Shown in pieces: positions 25,653 through 33,734 of a stretch of DNA of 64,000 nucleotides. Origin of the DNA: Poriferisodalis sp965208925 (GTDB lineage Bacteria; Actinomycetota; Acidimicrobiia; Acidimicrobiales; Poriferisodalaceae); assembly GCF_965208925.1 (NCBI RefSeq), contig NZ_OZ242364.1, positions 2,542,001 to 2,606,000 on the forward strand. The letters are read 5' to 3'. Made by a program: the position numbers and the translations under genes. The notes under the pieces are model-generated. The model was not told where the DNA came from, did no database searches, and saw only the letters and a program-made list of their open reading frames with translations. Position 1 is the stretch's first letter. Every line of letters starts with the position of its first letter.

Positions 25653-26975
25653 CTATCGGCGGGTGACGCGGACCGGCAGGTAGGTGTAGCCGTGGATGAA
25701 CGAGGAGAGCGAGCGCTGGGGCTCAGCCTGGATTTCGATTCGCTCGAAGCGCGGCAGGATCTCCTCCCACAAAACCCTCAGCTGCAGCTCGGCCAGCCGG
25801 CTGCCAAGGCAATAGTGAAAGCCGTAGCCGAACGAGAGGTGACTGGCGGCGTTGTGACGCTCGATGTCGAGGTCGTCGGCGTTGTCGCCGAAGATCTCCT
25901 CGTCTCGATTGGCCGAGACGTACCACATCAGGACCTGATCGTCCTTGCGGATCTGCTTGCCGCCGATCACGCAGTCGGCGGTGGCAGTGCGCCGCATGTA
26001 GGCCAGCGGCGTCTGCCAGCGGATGATCTCCGGCACGAAGCCGGCGATGAGATCGGGATTCGCGTTGAGCTTGTCGTACTGATCGGGGTGCTTGTTGAGT
26101 GCGTACACGCTGCCCGACATGGTGTTGCGTGTCGTGTCGTTGCCGCCGACGATCAGCAGGATCAGATTGCCGAGGTGGGCCGCGGCGGGCAGGTGACTCG
26201 TGGCTTCGCCGTGCACCAGCATCGAGATCATGTCGTTGCCGGGGTTCGTCCGCCGCTCCTCCCAGAGCCGCTCGAAGTACGGCAGGCAATCGGAGAACTC
26301 CTCGCGCCGCTGGGCGCTGGTCTCGACGATGCCCTCCGGACCGGGGATGGTGGTGACCAAGTCGGACCAACGGGTGAGCTTGCGGCGGTCCTCCAGCGGG
26401 AAGTCGAACAGGGTCGCCAGCATCAGCGTGGTCAGCTCGACCGACACCGTGTCGACCCAGTCGAACGTCTCGCCCTCCGGCAGGGAGTCGAGCACCCTCG
26501 TCGCGCGTTCCCGGATGAGCGGCTCGAGGTTTCGCAGGTTGGTGGGGGCCATCATCGGCTGGACGGTGCGGCGCTGGCGCCGGTGTTCGGGCGCGTCCAT
26601 GGTGATGAACGAGTCCAGCGGAGTCGTCGGAGGCAAGTCGGTGTCTGCGGGCGGCCCGACGGTGATGCCGTGAGCCGAGCAGAACGTCTCGTCGTCGCTC
26701 TCGACGTCACGGACGTCGGTCCACTTCGTGACCGACCAGTAGCGCCCGGCCGATCCCAGCTCGTTGAAGTGGACGGGATCTTCGCGACGCAGGCGTGCGA
26801 AGTGATCGTGCCAGCGATCCTCGCGGAACAGATGAGGATTCAGCGGGTTGATCTCATCGATGGTGAGATCGGAGGCGGCCCCGACGCCCGCGCCGAAGTG
26901 CGCTTGCTCTCGATCGGGATTCACCGCGCCGCCTGCTCGCCATTCCTCCCGCTCAGACTCGGTTGCAATCGCCAT
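25653..26975 (-). CDS. Cytochrome P450
   Basis: A 440-residue soluble P450 of the actinobacterial class. The haem loop is FGYGFHYCLGSRLAE with Cys389 as the iron ligand. The I-helix oxygen-activation motif is IVGGNDTTRNTMSG and the K-helix ExxR is EIIRWQTPLAYMRR. MDAPEHRRQRRTVQP is the usual C-helix. The overall pattern resembles the CYP124/125/142 sterol and branched-lipid hydroxylases of mycobacteria, but this is only resemblance. ATG 26975 gives MAIATESERE. Redox partners are not encoded next to it. It sits between the LLM oxidoreductase and an acyl-CoA dehydrogenase on the same strand. Confidence 0.93.
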   Translation of the reverse strand: MAIATESEREEWRAGGAVNPDREQAHFGAGVGAASDLTIDEINPLNPHLFREDRWHDHFARLRREDPVHFNELGSAGRYWSVTKWTDVRDVESDDETFCSAHGITVGPPADTDLPPTTPLDSFITMDAPEHRRQRRTVQPMMAPTNLRNLEPLIRERATRVLDSLPEGETFDWVDTVSVELTTLMLATLFDFPLEDRRKLTRWSDLVTTIPGPEGIVETSAQRREEFSDCLPYFERLWEERRTNPGNDMISMLVHGEATSHLPAAAHLGNLILLIVGGNDTTRNTMSGSVYALNKHPDQYDKLNANPDLIAGFVPEIIRWQTPLAYMRRTATADCVIGGKQIRKDDQVLMWYVSANRDEEIFGDNADDLDIERHNAASHLSFGYGFHYCLGSRLAELQLRVLWEEILPRFERIEIQAEPQRSLSSFIHGYTYLPVRVTRR

Positions 26976-27049
26976 GTCGGTTCCCTCGCCACTCGGTGCT
27001 CTGTGCAGGGCTGTGTTTCGGCCGCACGACGTTGGCCAGCCCGCCAACT

Positions 27050-28195
27050 CTAGGAGGATGGCTCGCGCGGCAGGCCGAGCACCCGCTCGCCGATGATGTT
27101 GCGCTGGATCTCGCTGGTGCCGCCAGCAATGCGCATGCCCGGCGCATACAGGAACGCCTCGGTCTCGTCTGAAGCCAACATGGCCTCGGCGCCGCGCAGG
27201 CTGGCGCCGGTGGCGACTTCGTCGTAACCGAGCTCGCTGTTCGCCAGCTTGGCCACTGGCGCCATGCGCGGATCGGCGCCGTGCAGCTCCATCAGCGCTG
27301 CCAGAGCGTTTCCCCGGGCGTGCAGCTCAGCGAGTGACTGCCGACCCAGCGGTCCCGCATCGCCTGCCGCATCGATCATCTTGGTGAGGCGCTTACGGAG
27401 GCTGATGACCCCGGAGGAGCCGGCGCCGCCCCGCTCGTCTTCCAGTACGGCCATGGCGACGCCCCAGCCACCGCCGCGCTCGCCCAGCAGTGCGTCCCCC
27501 GGCATAGCGACGTCGTCAAAGAAGACCTCGCAGAATTCGCTGTCGCCGGTCATCTGCTTGATCGGCCGCACCTCGATGCCGGGCAGTGTCATGTCGAGCA
27601 GGAAGAAGCTGATGCCGCGGTGCTTGGGGGCATCAGGTTCGGTGCGGGCCATCAGGATGCCGTACTCGGCGAACTGGGCGTTCGACGACCACACCTTCTG
27701 GCCGTTCAGCACGAAGTGGCTGCCGTCGGGCACTGCTGCGGTGGTGAGTCCGCCCAAGTCCGAGCCGTTCCCGGGTTCGCTGAACAGCTGACACCACAGC
27801 ATTTCGCCCGTCAGGATCGGACGCAGGAACTGCTGACGTTGGGCATCAGTGCCCGTGCGCATGATTGCCTCGCCGGCCAGCACGATCCCCTGCAGGTTCA
27901 GGTAAGGGGCAACGCCGGCCCGCTCGCATTCCTCCATCCACACCCCGGTGTGCGCCCGGCTCAGCCCGCGGCCGCCGTATTCGGCTGGCCAATGCAGCCC
28001 GGCCCAGCCGTGGTTAAAGCAGAACTCCTGCCACCGGCGCGCATGATCGTGCAGTGCGGGCACCAAGATTGCGCCGTACGCGGGGCAGGCCTCGCCGGCT
28101 GCGACAGCCTCTTGCAGGAACGCCGCCGTCGTGCCTCTGAATGCCTCGAGACTCTCGGCTGTCGACGTGCCAGCAGATGTAACCGCGGCGCTCAT
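27050..28195 (-). CDS. Acyl-CoA dehydrogenase family protein
   Basis: A 381-residue acyl-CoA dehydrogenase. Visible: FNHGWAGLHWPAEYGGRG, CQLFSEPGNGSDLGGLTT (FAD pocket), FVLNGQKVWSSNAQFAEYGILMART, FFDDVAMPGDALLGERGGGW, and the C-terminal IAGGTSEIQRNIIGERVLGLP. It would desaturate an acyl-CoA, perhaps a steroid or terpenoid side chain given the adjacent P450 and LLM genes; such pathways often use acyl-CoA dehydrogenase heteromers, but no partner is adjacent. ATG 28195 gives MSAAVTSAG. It is divergent from the M20 peptidase with 88 bases between. Confidence 0.92.
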   Translation of the reverse strand: MSAAVTSAGTSTAESLEAFRGTTAAFLQEAVAAGEACPAYGAILVPALHDHARRWQEFCFNHGWAGLHWPAEYGGRGLSRAHTGVWMEECERAGVAPYLNLQGIVLAGEAIMRTGTDAQRQQFLRPILTGEMLWCQLFSEPGNGSDLGGLTTAAVPDGSHFVLNGQKVWSSNAQFAEYGILMARTEPDAPKHRGISFFLLDMTLPGIEVRPIKQMTGDSEFCEVFFDDVAMPGDALLGERGGGWGVAMAVLEDERGGAGSSGVISLRKRLTKMIDAAGDAGPLGRQSLAELHARGNALAALMELHGADPRMAPVAKLANSELGYDEVATGASLRGAEAMLASDETEAFLYAPGMRIAGGTSEIQRNIIGERVLGLPREPSS

Positions 28196-28283
28196 GACCC
28201 TCACCGTAGCCGTGACCGGGAACGCAGGGCCGAAGGCCTCCGCTCGCCATCCGGGGATCGGCCGCAGCCATAACATCGCTCTC

Positions 28284-29648
28284 ATGGGCGAACTCGACCA
28301 CACCGATCCAGCGCTGACCAACGAGACCATCGAGTTGCTGCAGCAGCTGATCCGCAACGCCTGCGTCAACGACGGGACCGTCGAATCAGGCGAAGAGGTT
28401 CGCAACAGCGACCTGTTGGAGACCTTCTTGGAGGGCGCCGGCGTCGATGTCGAGAGCTTCGAGTCCGAGCCGGGACGCCGGTCGCTCGTGGCGCGCCTTT
28501 CCGGCACCGATCCTGCCGCGCCGAAGCTGTGCCTGATGGGCCACACCGACGTGGTGCCTGTCAACCCAGACGGCTGGAGCCGGGACCCGTTCGGCGGCGA
28601 GTTGGTGGACGGCGAAGTGTGGGGACGCGGCGCCGTCGACATGCTGAACCTCACGTCGTCGATGGCGGTGGCATTCCGGCACATCGTCCGCAGCGGCTAT
28701 CGCCCCAGGGGCGACGTCATCTACTTCGGCGTCGCCGACGAGGAAGCCGGCGGAACCTACGGCGCCAAGTGGATGGCGGAGCACCACTGGGATGCCATCG
28801 AATGCGACTACGTGCTCACCGAGTTCGGCGGCATGCCGAACCACACGCCTCAGGGCACCAAGATCACGCTCGCAGCCGGCGAGAAGGGCATCGGCTGGCG
28901 GCGCCTCACCGTGCGCGGCACGCCCGGTCACGGTTCGATGCCGTTCGGCACCGACAATGCGCTGATCAAGGCGGCCGAGATCGTGCGTCGCATCGCTGAG
29001 TACCGCCCAGCGCCCCAGCTCACCGAGATGTGGCAGCACCATGTCTCGACGCTGAGGGTCGACGACGAGACCCGCGAAGCGCTGCTCGACCCGGCCCGCG
29101 TCTACGACGCCGTGGCCGGCATCGACTCGCCGGGCCTCGCTCGCCATCTGCACGCATGCAGCCACACCACCTTCAGCCCGAATGTCGTGGGCGGCGGCAA
29201 CAAGACCAACATCATCCCGGACAAGGTGGAGATCGAGGTCGACATCCGCACCGCACCCGGCGATCCCGTCGAGGTGAACGAGCATCTGCGGGCGGCACTC
29301 GGGGAGCTGTTCGACGAGGTCGAGATCGAGCATCTCCACGACGATCCGGCCAGCTCCTCGCCGACCAACACGCCGATGTGGCAGCTGCTGAGCGAGCTCG
29401 TGGCCAAGGCGCACCCGGGTGCACCGGTAATCCCGCAGCTGATCGTGGGCGCGACCGATGCCCGTTTCTTCCGCCTCAAGGGCGCCGTGGCCTACGGGGC
29501 GGGCCTGTTCAGCAACCGGGTCAACTCCAACGACTTCATGCTGCGCTTCCACGGCAACGACGAGCGAGTCGACGTCGATTCGCTCGCACTCAGCACGCAG
29601 CTGTGGATTGACGTGATCCGCAATCTCGGCGATGTGGCGAACCGCTAG
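28284..29648 (+). CDS. M20 family metallopeptidase
   Basis: A 454-residue M20 peptidase/deacylase with the di-zinc ligands in order: LMGHTDVVP (His), GRGAVDMLNL (bridging Asp), VADEEAGGTYG (general base Glu and ligand Glu), and a later ligand His near the C-terminus. The dimerisation (lid) domain contains RGTPGHGSMPFG at its start. Family members hydrolyse peptides or N-acyl amino acids (succinyl-diaminopimelate desuccinylase, carboxypeptidase, aminoacylase). ATG 28284 is preferred because homology begins there; the frame upstream overlaps the acyl-CoA dehydrogenase start. Function beyond M20 hydrolase is not determinable. Confidence 0.92.
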   Translation: MGELDHTDPALTNETIELLQQLIRNACVNDGTVESGEEVRNSDLLETFLEGAGVDVESFESEPGRRSLVARLSGTDPAAPKLCLMGHTDVVPVNPDGWSRDPFGGELVDGEVWGRGAVDMLNLTSSMAVAFRHIVRSGYRPRGDVIYFGVADEEAGGTYGAKWMAEHHWDAIECDYVLTEFGGMPNHTPQGTKITLAAGEKGIGWRRLTVRGTPGHGSMPFGTDNALIKAAEIVRRIAEYRPAPQLTEMWQHHVSTLRVDDETREALLDPARVYDAVAGIDSPGLARHLHACSHTTFSPNVVGGGNKTNIIPDKVEIEVDIRTAPGDPVEVNEHLRAALGELFDEVEIEHLHDDPASSSPTNTPMWQLLSELVAKAHPGAPVIPQLIVGATDARFFRLKGAVAYGAGLFSNRVNSNDFMLRFHGNDERVDVDSLALSTQLWIDVIRNLGDVANR

Positions 29649-29693
29649 TCCCTGTCGCCGCCGCAGCGGTCACATTGATGCAGACCGATGTGC

Positions 29694-30404
29694 CTAGCCG
29701 GTGCAGGCAACCCGGGGCTCGATGTGGGGGAGGCGCCCGGCTCGCAGTGAGATCACCGCGCCGGACTCGTCCACTTCCCACACCACGCGCTTGTCGATGT
29801 CGGGCGCATCCACCGGCGCGTACTGGATCGCGGAGAGGCCAGGCCCGTCTTCGATCCGGTCGCCGAAGGCCTCGATGATCTCGCTCCGGGTGGAGCCGAT
29901 GCCGTAGCCCGAGATCGTCGTGATCGGCCCTGATTCGATGTCGACGCGCACGATCTCGGCGTTGACAGCCAGGAATCGGACTCCTTCAGGACCGTTCTGA
30001 ACCGTGTAGTAGCGGCAGGCGTCCGAACCGCCTGGGACGGCGATCATCAGTGCGCCGGCGGCCGTCCGGGCATCTTCCAGCGAGTGCCCGATCTGCACGG
30101 GTCCCAAGCCGGCGGTCGACAGCTTCGATTCCGGCGTCACGTCGGGACCGGCCTCGTCTTCGGCCATGGCATCGCCGGCTGCAGTCGTCGTGGGCGCGGC
30201 CGTCACGACCGTGGTGGGCTCATCGTCTGCGTCCGACATCATTGCGTCATCAGCGGCGGTGGTCGTGGTCGCGTCGGTGTCGTCGTCGCTCAGCAGGCCG
30301 CAGGCGCTGACCAGCATCGCAGCGGCCAGCGCTGCCGCAAGCACACGCCAGCGTGCGGTGTTGCCATGCGGCTCAGCGTCTTGGCGGGAGTCGAGTTCGT
30401 GCAC
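29694..30404 (-). CDS. Putative lipoprotein with Thr/Asp-rich linker
   Basis: About 236 residues from GTG 30404, which has GGAAGGG eight bases upstream. The N-terminus has a basic stretch and the signal VLAAALAAAMLVSAC, with the lipobox Cys at about residue 36. A linker rich in Asp, Ala and Thr follows (DATTTTAADDAMMSDADDE) and then a globular domain of about 130 residues with STAGLGPVQIGHSLEDARTAAG, SGYGIGSTRSEIIEAFG and a terminal ARVACTG-like end. The globular part resembles small periplasmic proteins with repeated beta-hairpins, but no family is recognised. ATG 30446 would give a longer leader. Confidence 0.8.
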   Translation of the reverse strand: MHELDSRQDAEPHGNTARWRVLAAALAAAMLVSACGLLSDDDTDATTTTAADDAMMSDADDEPTTVVTAAPTTTAAGDAMAEDEAGPDVTPESKLSTAGLGPVQIGHSLEDARTAAGALMIAVPGGSDACRYYTVQNGPEGVRFLAVNAEIVRVDIESGPITTISGYGIGSTRSEIIEAFGDRIEDGPGLSAIQYAPVDAPDIDKRVVWEVDESGAVISLRAGRLPHIEPRVACTG

Positions 30405-30553
30405 GGCAGTCGCCCTTCCAGTCACAGCCCTCTGGGGAGTCGGCATCCATTCGAGAGTACCGAAGCCAGCACCGGGGCGCGGAGACACGGCGGGCCGAGT
30501 CCTGGCGGGCGTAAGCTCACGCGTCGGGAACCTCACACGAACGGGAGCGCGCG

Positions 30554-32272
30554 ATGTCCCACGACACAGTCATTCGAGGCGGCTTGGTGGTCGACGGCAG
30601 CGGCAGCGATGCCGAGGTCGCCGACGTCGCCATCGACGGCGAGAGGATCACCGCGGTCGGCACGGTGGAGACGCCAGGACGCACCGAGATCGACGCCGCC
30701 GGCAAGGTGGTGACGCCCGGATTCGTCGACATCCACACACACCTCGACGCGCAGCTCGCCTGGGATCCCATCGGCTCGAGCTCGTGCTGGCACGGCGTGA
30801 CCTCGGTGGTGATGGGCAACTGCGGTGTCACATTCGCTCCCGTGAAGACCGAAGACATCGAGTACATCGCCGAGGTCATGGAGTCGGTAGAGGACATCCC
30901 GAAGCAGTCGATGATGCAGGGCCTGCCGTGGGACTGGCGTTCCTACGGCGAGTATCTGGCGTTCCTGGACGGCATGCCCAAGGGCCTCAACGTCGGCGGC
31001 ATGGTCGGCCATGTCGCCGTCCGCTGGCACACGATGGGCCCCGACAGCCTCGACGAACGACCCGCATCGCAGTCGGAGATCACGGCGATGTGCGAGCTGG
31101 TGGACGAGGCGATGGGATCCGGCGCGCTGGGTTTCTCGACGTCGCGCACCTTGCTTCATCGCACACCCGACGGTCGCCCGATCCCGGGCACCTTCGCCGA
31201 TGACGACGAGCTGTACGCCTTCGGCGACGTCCTGGGCCGCCACGGCCGGGGCGTGTTCGAGTCGGCGCCGCGCTTCGAGGCTGCCGGTCCGGACTTCGCC
31301 GGCGGCCGTCACGAGATCGAGGTGCTCGGCGAGATCACGCGGCGCAGCGGCCGGCCCAGCACCTTCGGCCTGGTGTATTCCGCTCGCAAGCCCGAGATGA
31401 GCGATCTGGTGCTCGGCTACGTCAGCGAGCAGAACGCCGCCGGAGCGAACCTGCGACCGCAGACCACCTGCCGTGCCATCGGCGTCGTGCTCGGCATCCA
31501 GCACCGGACGCCGTGGGATCGGGCGGGCGAGACGTGGCGTTCGCTGCGCAGCCTCGATGTCGCCGGGCGACTTGAGGCGATCCGCGACCCTGCGACTCGT
31601 GCGGCCCTGGTGGCAGAGGCCAACTCGTCGGATCAGAACTCGACCGGCATGGCCAACTCGCTCGTCGACCTGAGCCGCCTGTACCTGCTCGATGCGGTCA
31701 ATCCGAACTACCGGATCGGGCCAGACGGCACGCTCGAGGCACAGGCCGCGGCGGCCGGCGTGTCGCCGGTGGAGCTGTTCCTGGATGCAACCGATCGCTC
31801 CGACGGAACCGTCATGCTGAGCCTGCCGGTCCTGAACCAGGACTTCGATGCGATCGAGCGGATGCTCTCCCACGACTCCATCGTGATGGGCCTCGCCGAT
31901 GCGGGCGCTCACGTCGGGCAGATCATGGACTCCAGCCAGCCCACGTTCTTCCTCAGTCACTGGGTGCGCGACAACGGGTTCTTCTCGCTGCCCGAGGGCG
32001 TCCGCCGGATCACCTCGGACACCGCCGACCTGTTCGGGCTGGTCGACCGGGGGCGGCTCGAGGCCGGGCGATTCGCCGACATCAACGTCATCGACGTCGA
32101 CGGCCTCTCGCTGTCGGGTCCTGAGTACGTGTACGACTTCCCGGGCGGCGCGGGCCGCTACATCCAGCGCGGCACCGGCTATGAGGCCACGCTGGTGAAC
32201 GGGCAGGTGTTCATGCGCAACGGCGAGCACACCGGCGCACTCGCCGGCCGCACCTTGCGTTCAACTGATTAG
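30554..32272 (+). CDS. Amidohydrolase 3 family, N-acyl-D-amino-acid deacylase-like
   Basis: A 572-residue amidohydrolase. The N-terminal small beta domain starts DTVIRGGLVVDGSG; the metal site is GFVDIHTHLDAQLAWDP (HxH) followed by TSVVMGNCGVTFAPV with the cysteine typical of D-aminoacylases. Downstream are GHVAVRWHTMG (a metal-ligand His), GLADAGAHVGQIMD (Asp ligand) and the C-terminal GRFADINVIDVDGL. Enzymes of this group hydrolyse N-acyl-D-amino acids. The order and motifs fit that group, but length and substrate range vary widely. ATG 30554 follows GGGAGCGC upstream and is divergent from the lipoprotein gene. Confidence 0.9.
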   Translation: MSHDTVIRGGLVVDGSGSDAEVADVAIDGERITAVGTVETPGRTEIDAAGKVVTPGFVDIHTHLDAQLAWDPIGSSSCWHGVTSVVMGNCGVTFAPVKTEDIEYIAEVMESVEDIPKQSMMQGLPWDWRSYGEYLAFLDGMPKGLNVGGMVGHVAVRWHTMGPDSLDERPASQSEITAMCELVDEAMGSGALGFSTSRTLLHRTPDGRPIPGTFADDDELYAFGDVLGRHGRGVFESAPRFEAAGPDFAGGRHEIEVLGEITRRSGRPSTFGLVYSARKPEMSDLVLGYVSEQNAAGANLRPQTTCRAIGVVLGIQHRTPWDRAGETWRSLRSLDVAGRLEAIRDPATRAALVAEANSSDQNSTGMANSLVDLSRLYLLDAVNPNYRIGPDGTLEAQAAAAGVSPVELFLDATDRSDGTVMLSLPVLNQDFDAIERMLSHDSIVMGLADAGAHVGQIMDSSQPTFFLSHWVRDNGFFSLPEGVRRITSDTADLFGLVDRGRLEAGRFADINVIDVDGLSLSGPEYVYDFPGGAGRYIQRGTGYEATLVNGQVFMRNGEHTGALAGRTLRSTD

Positions 32273-32300
32273 GGCGCTCACCCAATAGGGTCGGCGCCTT

Positions 32301-32777
32301 ATGGCTTCTGCACCCGCAATGAACATCAACACCGATGCGATCTGGCGCGTCACCCTCGACACGTCCAAAGGTCGCATCGTCATGGATCTCGACCCCCAGC
32401 TCGCCCCTGTGACGGTGAACAACTTCGTCAACCTGGCGCAGGACGGCTACTACACGGGGCTGACCTTCCACCGAGTCGTTCCCGACTTCGTCATCCAAGG
32501 CGGCTGCCCGGAGGGCTCGGGCCGCGGTGGCCCGGGGTACCGGTTCGCTGACGAACCCGTGAAGGGCGAGTACACGCTCGGTGCCGTGGCCATGGCCAAT
32601 GCCGGGCCAGACACCAACGGCAGCCAGTTCTTCATCTGCATCGACGACTGCCGCGCCAAGCTGCAGCCTGCCTACAACCTGTTCGGCTACGTCACCGAGG
32701 GGATGGATGTCGCACTCGCCATCGCGGTCGGCGACACCATGGACACCGTGACTGTGGAAGAGATGGCTCGCAACTAG
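32301..32777 (+). CDS. Cyclophilin-type peptidyl-prolyl cis-trans isomerase
   Basis: A 158-residue cyclophilin. Motifs: APVTVNNFVNLAQDGYYTGLTFHRVVPDFVIQGG (catalytic Arg in FHRV), GYRFADEP, LGAVAMANAGPDTNGSQFFIC (the GSQFFI signature) and a shortened C-terminus ending EEMARN. It catalyses proline isomerisation and assists folding. No signal peptide, so cytosolic. It follows the amidohydrolase by 28 bases and may share its transcript. ATG 32301 and a second ATG six codons on (32319) are both possible starts. Confidence 0.93.
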   Translation: MASAPAMNINTDAIWRVTLDTSKGRIVMDLDPQLAPVTVNNFVNLAQDGYYTGLTFHRVVPDFVIQGGCPEGSGRGGPGYRFADEPVKGEYTLGAVAMANAGPDTNGSQFFICIDDCRAKLQPAYNLFGYVTEGMDVALAIAVGDTMDTVTVEEMARN

Positions 32778-32805
32778 CGCGAGTAGCGTGACCGCGGCGG
32801 TGTCT

Positions 32806-32859
32806 GCACCGATGCGATTGGATGCGTCGGCACAAGCACCGGTGCGCTTGGCGCATCGG
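32806..32859 (+). repeat. Two imperfect 24-25 base direct repeats
   Basis: The sequences at 32806-32830 and 32836-32859 are similar (GCACCGATGCGATTGGATGC and GCACCGGTGCGCTTGGCGCA, each continuing to a TCGG). They lie 30 bases apart between the cyclophilin stop and the enoyl-CoA hydratase start and could be tandem binding sites or a chance duplication. Confidence 0.35.
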
Positions 32860-32879
32860 AATCAACAGGGAGGACCCGG

Positions 32880-33710
32880 ATGAGCGGCCGAACCAACGAC
32901 CCCCAATCGAATGCGGTGGTGCTGTACGAGGTTGACGACGGTGTGGCGATTGTCACGCTGAACCGTCCCGAACGCCTGAATGCGTGGACTGGCGAGCTGG
33001 GCACCGGCTACTTCGACGCTCTCGACCGTGCCGCGGCCGATCCCGATGTTCGGTCCGTTGTCGTGACCGGGGCAGGTCGCGGATTCTGCGCCGGCGCCGA
33101 CATGGACAACCTGCAGGGCATTTCCAGCGGGCAGGGCGAGGGCGGAGACGAAGATGCGCCGCGGCTGCGCGCCGAGCGTCACGACTACGCCCTGAGCATT
33201 CCCAAGCCGGTCGTGGCAGCGATCAGCGGAGCATGTGCTGGGCTCGGCTTCGTGCACGCCATGATGTGCGATGTCCGCTTTGCCGCCGAAGGGGCCAAGT
33301 TCACCAGTGCATTCGCTCGCCGAGGCCTCATCGCCGAACACGGTGTGTCATGGATGCTGCCACGGGTCGTCGGCCCCTCGCATGCGCTGGACATCCTCAT
33401 GTCCGGTCGGGTCTTCTTGGCCGAAGAGGCGAAGGACATGGGCGTTGTCAGCAAGGTCTTCCCCCGCGAGGAGCTGCTTGCCGAAGCGGTCACCTATGCC
33501 CGCGATCTCGGCCGTTTCAGCGCGCCGTGGTCGATGGCACAGATCAAGCGGCAGGTGTGGGGCCAGCTCGACGAGGCACGCAGCGATGCGCTCGAGGAGT
33601 CGAACGCGATCATGCGCGAATCGCTGCAGCGACCCGACTTCAAGGAAGGCGTGCAGAGCTTCGTCGAACAGCGCGATCCGAACTTCGCGCCCGTGGTCTC
33701 CGACGGCTAG
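32880..33710 (+). CDS. Enoyl-CoA hydratase/isomerase family protein
   Basis: A 276-residue crotonase-family protein: VAIVTLNRPERLNAW, oxyanion motifs GAGRGFCAGADMDN and AISGACAGLGFVHAMMCDVRF, then SAFARRGLIAEHGVSWMLPRVVG with the Glu of the family's catalytic loop. The C-terminal helices are complete. A glycine/acidic insertion (SSGQGEGGDEDAPR) follows the first oxyanion motif. Likely a beta-oxidation or side-chain degradation step. ATG 32880 follows GGGAGGA at good spacing. It precedes the cation antiporter gene by 24 bases but is probably a separate functional unit. Confidence 0.9.
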   Translation: MSGRTNDPQSNAVVLYEVDDGVAIVTLNRPERLNAWTGELGTGYFDALDRAAADPDVRSVVVTGAGRGFCAGADMDNLQGISSGQGEGGDEDAPRLRAERHDYALSIPKPVVAAISGACAGLGFVHAMMCDVRFAAEGAKFTSAFARRGLIAEHGVSWMLPRVVGPSHALDILMSGRVFLAEEAKDMGVVSKVFPREELLAEAVTYARDLGRFSAPWSMAQIKRQVWGQLDEARSDALEESNAIMRESLQRPDFKEGVQSFVEQRDPNFAPVVSDG

Positions 33711-33734
33711 TCGGCCCTCCGGCATGAGCCGGCG

